Both the position numbers and the translations under genes were made by a program. DNA of 10,458 bases from Euperipatoides rowelli (taxonomy: Eukaryota > Onychophora > Udeonychophora > Euonychophora > Peripatopsidae), in assembly GCA_003024985.2 (NCBI GenBank), contig PXIH01S0045292.1; one strand, given 5' to 3'. Shown here in pieces: positions 7,370-10,458 of the stretch. Position 1 is the first letter of the stretch, and every line of letters begins with the position of its first letter. The notes beneath the pieces were generated by a model, which was given only the letters and a program-made list of their open reading frames with translations, was not told the origin of the DNA and did no database searches.

Positions 7370-7801
7370 TATCTATATATTGGATGTAAATACATAAATG
7401 TATCCAGGAGCGGATCCAGAAAAAAATGACGAGGGGGGGGGGGGCACCATTTAAAATAATAATAATAATTTTTTTTAGAAAAAAATTTTTTAACATAGTA
7501 ATGTCAAATAAAAATATTTTTGTACTAAATAAAAAACTATTTACAGTTTTATTTTAATCTGAAAATTGCCTATTTTTTTTTTAAAAAAAGCTGTGACACA
7601 ATGACAGAGGGGGGGGGGGGGATACATGTTTTATTACTTTTTTTTAATCAATTATTTGTACTACTTGTTATTTGCATTTTTTCCCCTTTGGTTTAATAAA
7701 AAAAAAAATTAAAAAAAAAATTAGGGGAAAGGGGCAATGTGCCCTGTGCCCCCCTTCCCCTGAATCCACCACTGCATGTATCTATATCCAACATATAGAT
7801 A
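7370..7801. repeat. Palindrome split by a hAT MITE
   Basis: The 26-bp arms at 7370-7395 and 7776-7801 are inverted copies with 23 of 26 matches. Removing the inserted element and one target duplication puts the arms about 2 bp apart, giving an ancestral near-palindrome of about 54 bp. The right flank itself also folds as a perfect 14-bp hairpin (7774-7787 with 7793-7806, loop CCAAC). Confidence 0.75.
7405..7774. mobile_element. Non-autonomous hAT-type MITE (370 bp)
   Basis: The terminal inverted repeats are CAGGAGCGGATCCAG (7405-7419) and CTGAATCCACCACTG (7760-7774), with 11 of 15 matching. They fit the CAGTGGCGGATCCAG type of hAT end. Flanking 8-bp target duplications are AATGTATC (7397-7404) and CATGTATC (7775-7782), 7 of 8 identical. 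The interior has runs of 12 G (7433-7444) and 13 G (7609-7621), poly-A/T blocks and no coding sequence. Both G-runs follow an AATGAC word, hinting at an internal duplication. It is a different family from the MITE at 426-709, since the TIRs do not match. Confidence 0.8.
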
Positions 7802-7825
7802 CATGCATATATGTTCTCTATTCAA

Positions 7826-8212
7826 TTGACTAATCTGCATCAAATTTGGCAGAATTACTCTCTAGGATCCAAAAAGCAACATAGAGTATCATTAAATTGG
7901 GTCACCACAACCCATGATNCTACATACCCCCCCCCATGAGCAATTCCTAAACTCTTGGATCAATTTGGACCAAATTTGACACACTTCCTCTTTGATACCA
8001 GTGGAATATATTATAGTTATCATTAAACTAGGTTACTCACCCTCCCCCCCACTTCCAACAAATGGACCACGTCACATGGCTATTCCTAAAACCTTGGACT
8101 AACCTGGACAAAATTTGGCCTATTACTCTCTCGGATTAAGTGGATAATATAGGCTATTATTATCCGGTTCATCCTACTCTATACTCATCCCCCTTCTCGG
8201 GCAATAAACGGG
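7826..8212 (+). repeat. Satellite-like tandem array, 3 units of ~130 bp
   Basis: Units begin at about 7826, 7955 and 8094 (lengths about 129, 139 and 119). Each contains, in order, a TTGGA/TTGAC start, ATCAAATTTGGC or a variant, a CTCTCTAGGAT or CTCTTTGAT block, a TATCATTAAA(C/T) block in the first two, a C-run, and ATTCCTAAA near the end. The first unit carries an undetermined base at 7919. The copies are about two-thirds alike by eye, so the array is old. The first block is shared with the TIR element at 6530-6719. No gene is encoded. Confidence 0.75.
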
Positions 8213-8371
8213 TTGGTTCTGTCGGCTACTATTTCATATTTGTTATCCACAAATTAATAATATACATATTTTAATTTTAAAGTAATGACCTGGCATCATG
8301 TAATGATAGTTAGATTACACATAAGTAATGGCAGTAATCTGTAATGTTCCTAATATTATTGTATTTAATAG
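8213..8371 (+). other. Probable intron end
   Basis: AT-rich sequence ending in TTGTATTTAATAG at 8371, the acceptor of the exon that follows. An imperfect stem (AGATTAC/GTAATCT) lies at about 8312-8340. Confidence 0.4.
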
Positions 8372-8426
8372 GTTTGTTTGGACCACAATATTTAGCAGAG
8401 GCCAGCATTCAGGCTGTTATGAAAAT
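8372..8426 (+). CDS. Internal coding exon, gene unrecognised (partial)
   Basis: An AG acceptor (8370-8371) and a strong GTGAGT donor (8427-8432) bound 55 bases. They have one open frame, entered with two bases of a split codon, reading LFGPQYLAEASIQAVMK. The composition (Gly, Pro, Ala, Glu and Gln in an AT-rich setting) looks protein-like and unlike the surrounding DNA. The exon ends with two bases (AT) that pair with the first G of the next exon to make a Met codon. Upstream exons are not identified, and the satellite at 7826-8212 would be in the preceding intron. I cannot assign the protein. Confidence 0.55.
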
Positions 8427-8497
8427 GTGAGTTGATCTTTACAGGACTAAGTAGTGTTGGTAAATTGTAGATGAAGATAATCATTTTGTTTCTTCAG
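8427..8497 (+). other. Short intron, 71 bp
   Basis: It starts GTGAGT and ends TTTTGTTTCTTCAG, both strong consensus splice sites. Removing it keeps the reading frame open across the two flanking blocks, and without removal the frame stops at once (TGA at 8429-8431). Confidence 0.55.
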
Positions 8498-8576
8498 GCA
8501 ATATCCAACCATGATTTCGATTATTATTTCAATCATTGAATTCAGTGATGCAGGTCTTTTTAAGTCAGCTAGTTGA
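8498..8576 (+). CDS. Terminal coding exon of the same gene
   Basis: Continuing the frame of 8372-8426, it encodes 26 residues (counting the split Met) to TGA at 8574-8576. An Ile-rich segment (MISIIISIIEFSDAG) leads to the end LFKSAS. Two AATAAA hexamers (8637-8642 and 8641-8646) begin about 60 bp after the stop. They are followed by TTTTTTGT, consistent with a short 3' UTR. The two blocks together give about 43 C-terminal residues of a longer protein. The Ile-rich stretch could be a membrane segment or a buried strand. The alternative is a chance match of splice signals, but four independent signals (acceptor, donor, acceptor, stop plus poly(A)) agree in one frame. Confidence 0.5.
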
Positions 8577-8885
8577 ATAATAAGGCTTACATTGTATTAG
8601 GAATCAAATTACTTTAGTCCAGACAAGTATTAAAAAAATAAATAAAATACTTTTTTGTACACGTCCAAGTGCAGAAATGTTTATAATTTAATAAAATTTA
8701 AAATAAAAATTAAGAAAAAGAATATACAAAATAAGGAAGTGGGTGGTGGTAGGGAAGATGGGAATAAAATTTAAAAGTATGACATAAATAAGAATGTTAT
8801 TAATAATAAAAATAAATTTAGAATTTACAATTAAAAAAAAAGGAAATTTAACAGAAAGCAGAAATAATAAATGGCCAGAAAATAA
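8577..8885. other. 3' UTR then AT-rich noncoding DNA
   Basis: The probable 3' UTR and poly(A) site occupy about 8577-8660. The rest is A/T-rich with no supported gene. A minus-strand frame at 8688-8906 is composed almost only of Leu, Ile, Phe and Asn and is a base-composition artefact. Confidence 0.45.
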
Positions 8886-9540
8886 CAGTTTAACAGTAGT
8901 CTTCAAATATTGATTCGAGGCTCATTCAACCCCAATAGGAAGGTAATTACTGCTCCTGATGTGTTGGGCAGATTATTGTTTAGTCAGTTTCAAAATAAAA
9001 TTAAGCTTGAGTTAAGGGTGGATTTGTTTAAAACTACAACTAAAGGATATGAAAGGCTATGCAATATTGCCATTCATTTAGAACAGGCATTAAATAAACT
9101 AAATATTGACAAAACAAAAGGTGTTTTAGTAGTGTTATTAATGATAAGTCAAAGGATGTTTATGTTGATGCTATTGCATCTAAACTAGACGAGTAATGTA
9201 GGATGAACCTATAATTTATTTTTGTGTTGAATGCCAGTTTACCTCAGGAGGATTATTAGTATTAGTAGAAATCTGAACGGTTTTGCAAGATTTTTAAGAA
9301 ACAGGGAAACAATGTTTCTTCCAAACGTGAGTCAGATAAATTATTTAAAATTTACAAATGGACTGGAGACATTGCAGAGCAATGTTGGTTCAGCAGGTCT
9401 AGGCTTGTACTCAAAGGGGCAAGTTCCAATTAACCTCGAGACACGGAAAATATGGGCCTCCATGAGAGGTAATATTGGCACTAGCTCTTGGGAAAGTGAT
9501 TGTCAACCATTAGGAACCAGCAATATGTTATCTGAGAGTA
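8886..9540 (+). pseudogene. Decayed retrotransposon gag-like remnant
   Basis: Two frames carry coding-like sequence. Frame 1 (8886-9188) reads IRGSFNPNRKV and later TTTKGYERLCNIAIHLEQAL. This resembles the end of the gag capsid region of LTR retroelements, where an FxxGL-type stretch is followed by a helix with A..LE. Around 9131 the coding signal moves to another frame (9134-9196, INDKSKDVYVDAIASKLDE, then a stop). In that same frame, 9269-9433 is a Lys/Ser-rich stretch that leads into TGDIAEQC (9362-9385). The last part matches the second half of a nucleocapsid zinc knuckle (CX2CX4HX4C). Here the first two Cys are lost and the His is replaced by Asp, so the knuckle is non-functional. Several stops and at least one frameshift make this a pseudogene. 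No LTR, protease or polymerase is visible. The family is not assigned and the gag call is moderate. Confidence 0.5.
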
Positions 9541-10190
9541 TGTTTTAAGGAAATATTTCCAAACACCTCATTAATTATATCATTTTCATCTCCTATTAAT
9601 TGCTAAGGTATTTCAATAATATTTTCCCCAAACTGAGGGAATTGTGGAGCTTCATTATTCCCAATTTTTTTCAAGAATTCAACAAATTCTATTTCACTTG
9701 GTAAGGCTCTCATATTTTGAGTAAAAGTAACTTTATGAAAATCAACCAATTTATGCCAACTCGTGACACGATTTTCAATGAAAGTTGCACGTGATCCATG
9801 TGGGACAACTGGTAAGATTTGCCAAAAGCACAGAAGTATGGTTTTTCCTCCAAATGGTTTATTTTTATAATTTTCATCGCATAGATCCTGCAATAATCTA
9901 TCTATGATTTTTTAGACTTGCAGTGGGAACATAGAAATTTCATCAATAATTATCAATGATGATGAATTTAGGTAACGTCCATAGCTACTATTTAGGGTAA
10001 TATTCGCTACAGAAGTTTCCAAAATAGGAATAGGCAATTTACACACATTGTGTAAAGTTACCTCCAAGTAATAGAGTTGAAGCAATACCACTGTGTATGG
10101 TTGTTGTTTGTGTGAATGTTGTTTCATTTTTTCTGGCATCTGGTTCAAAATGGTTATTCTTGTTTCATAGTGGGTCTATTTTCCACATGA
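9541..10190 (-). pseudogene. Helitron/Pif1-type helicase, broken fragment
   Basis: In reading order on the minus strand, HSGIASTLLLGG (about 10060-10095) corresponds to the Pif1 segment after Walker A. CKLPIPILETS and then Walker B LIIIDEISM (9930-9956) follow. Next come KPFGGKTILL, LPVVPHGSR and QNMRA (9705-9719), then IGDENDIINEVFGNIS up to about 9541. This order and wording are those of the superfamily 1 helicase domain of Helitron Rep-Hel proteins, which unwinds DNA during rolling-circle transposition. Breaks seen are a one-base frameshift near 10060, an in-frame TAA at 9912-9914 and an in-frame TAG at 9603-9605. Motif III reads CFWQ (9819-9830) and lacks its GGD core. A very worn Walker A may lie at about 10150-10190. 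The Rep domain and helicase motifs IV-VI are absent, so it is a fragment as well as a pseudogene. It meets the gag remnant tail to tail at about 9541. Confidence 0.85.
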
Positions 10191-10458
10191 TTTTTATTTC
10201 TTTTTTAACCCACCAAATTAAAACTGTTTATCCTTGTACCTTAATAAAGACATTCCTTATACGTGTTCCTTTTCAGTTTTAAATTGTTGACAATAAAGAG
10301 ACATACTATTATTTTTTTAACTGCCGAAGGCAGTTTTTGTTTCTAATTTGTTATACTTCTTTGCGTCACCTCAGGCAAGTAAATAAATTAACTAAAAGTA
10401 ATATTTTTGAACAGAGCCTGGTTAACCTTTTATGGGGTCCTAGAAAAATTTATTTTGG
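10191..10458. other. Noncoding; one GC hairpin
   Basis: AT-rich sequence that may include the eroded upstream part of the helicase element. The one clear structure is AACTGCC-GAA-GGCAGTT at 10319-10335, a perfect 7-bp stem with a GAA triloop. It is followed by TTTGTTT and CTAA (10343-10346). No gene is supported. Confidence 0.5.

Noticed and set aside
7254-7496. Minus-strand frame of 80 codons
   Set aside because: It spans a MITE end, poly-G and poly-A/T tracts, so it is an artefact.
8688-8906. Minus-strand frame of 72 codons resembling a membrane protein
   Set aside because: Leu/Ile/Phe/Asn runs come from reading AT-rich DNA, and there is no gene signal.
10097-10282. Plus-strand frame of 61 codons
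   Set aside because: It lies opposite the helicase fragment and has no motif of its own.
10319-10340. Bacterial rho-independent terminator (GC stem then T-rich run)
   Set aside because: The window is eukaryotic and no transcript leads into it.

Overview
The window is AT-rich eukaryotic nuclear DNA, most likely from an invertebrate animal. Spliced coding exons with polypyrimidine acceptors, AATAAA signals, tRNA-headed SINEs, hAT-type MITEs, a decayed Helitron helicase, satellite arrays and microsatellites all fit this, and there are no bacterial operons or ribosome-binding sites. A lophotrochozoan such as a mollusc is a guess from the repeat mix, not something the sequence proves. There is a single undetermined base at 1548, 5988 and 7919.

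Only two stretches look like host genes. Near the left end (847-1182, +) one exon encodes an apparently complete 111-residue secreted protein. It is preceded by a strong splice acceptor and followed by a poly(A) signal, and its presumed upstream intron carries a hAT MITE (426-709). Near the right (8372-8426 and 8498-8576, +) two short coding blocks join in frame across a 71-bp intron, reach a stop and are followed by AATAAA hexamers, so they look like the 3' end of a spliced gene I cannot name.

Most of the rest is repeat-derived. Two SINEs of one family (1353-1618 and 4368-4659) each have target-site duplications. A TTAA-flanked foldback element lies at 3019-3096. A minisatellite of about 38-bp units fills 3430-3840. 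A 24-bp CpG-rich palindrome is at 4293-4316, a three-arm inverted repeat at 5065-5108 and a GGTA-type microsatellite at 5145-5344. A terminal-inverted-repeat element (6530-6719) shares an internal 33-bp block with a three-unit satellite (7826-8212). A second hAT MITE (7405-7774) is inserted at the middle of a near-palindrome.

The right end holds two decayed mobile-element genes pointing at each other: a retrotransposon gag remnant with a damaged zinc knuckle (about 8886-9540, +) and a Pif1/Helitron-type helicase pseudogene (about 9541-10190, -). The latter has in-frame stops, a frameshift and a damaged motif III.

Nothing here forms an operon or a multi-gene system. The most notable material is the unnamed secreted protein, the unnamed two-exon gene end, the nested MITE-in-palindrome and the sequence shared between a TIR element and a satellite. 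I found no convincing new functional system.
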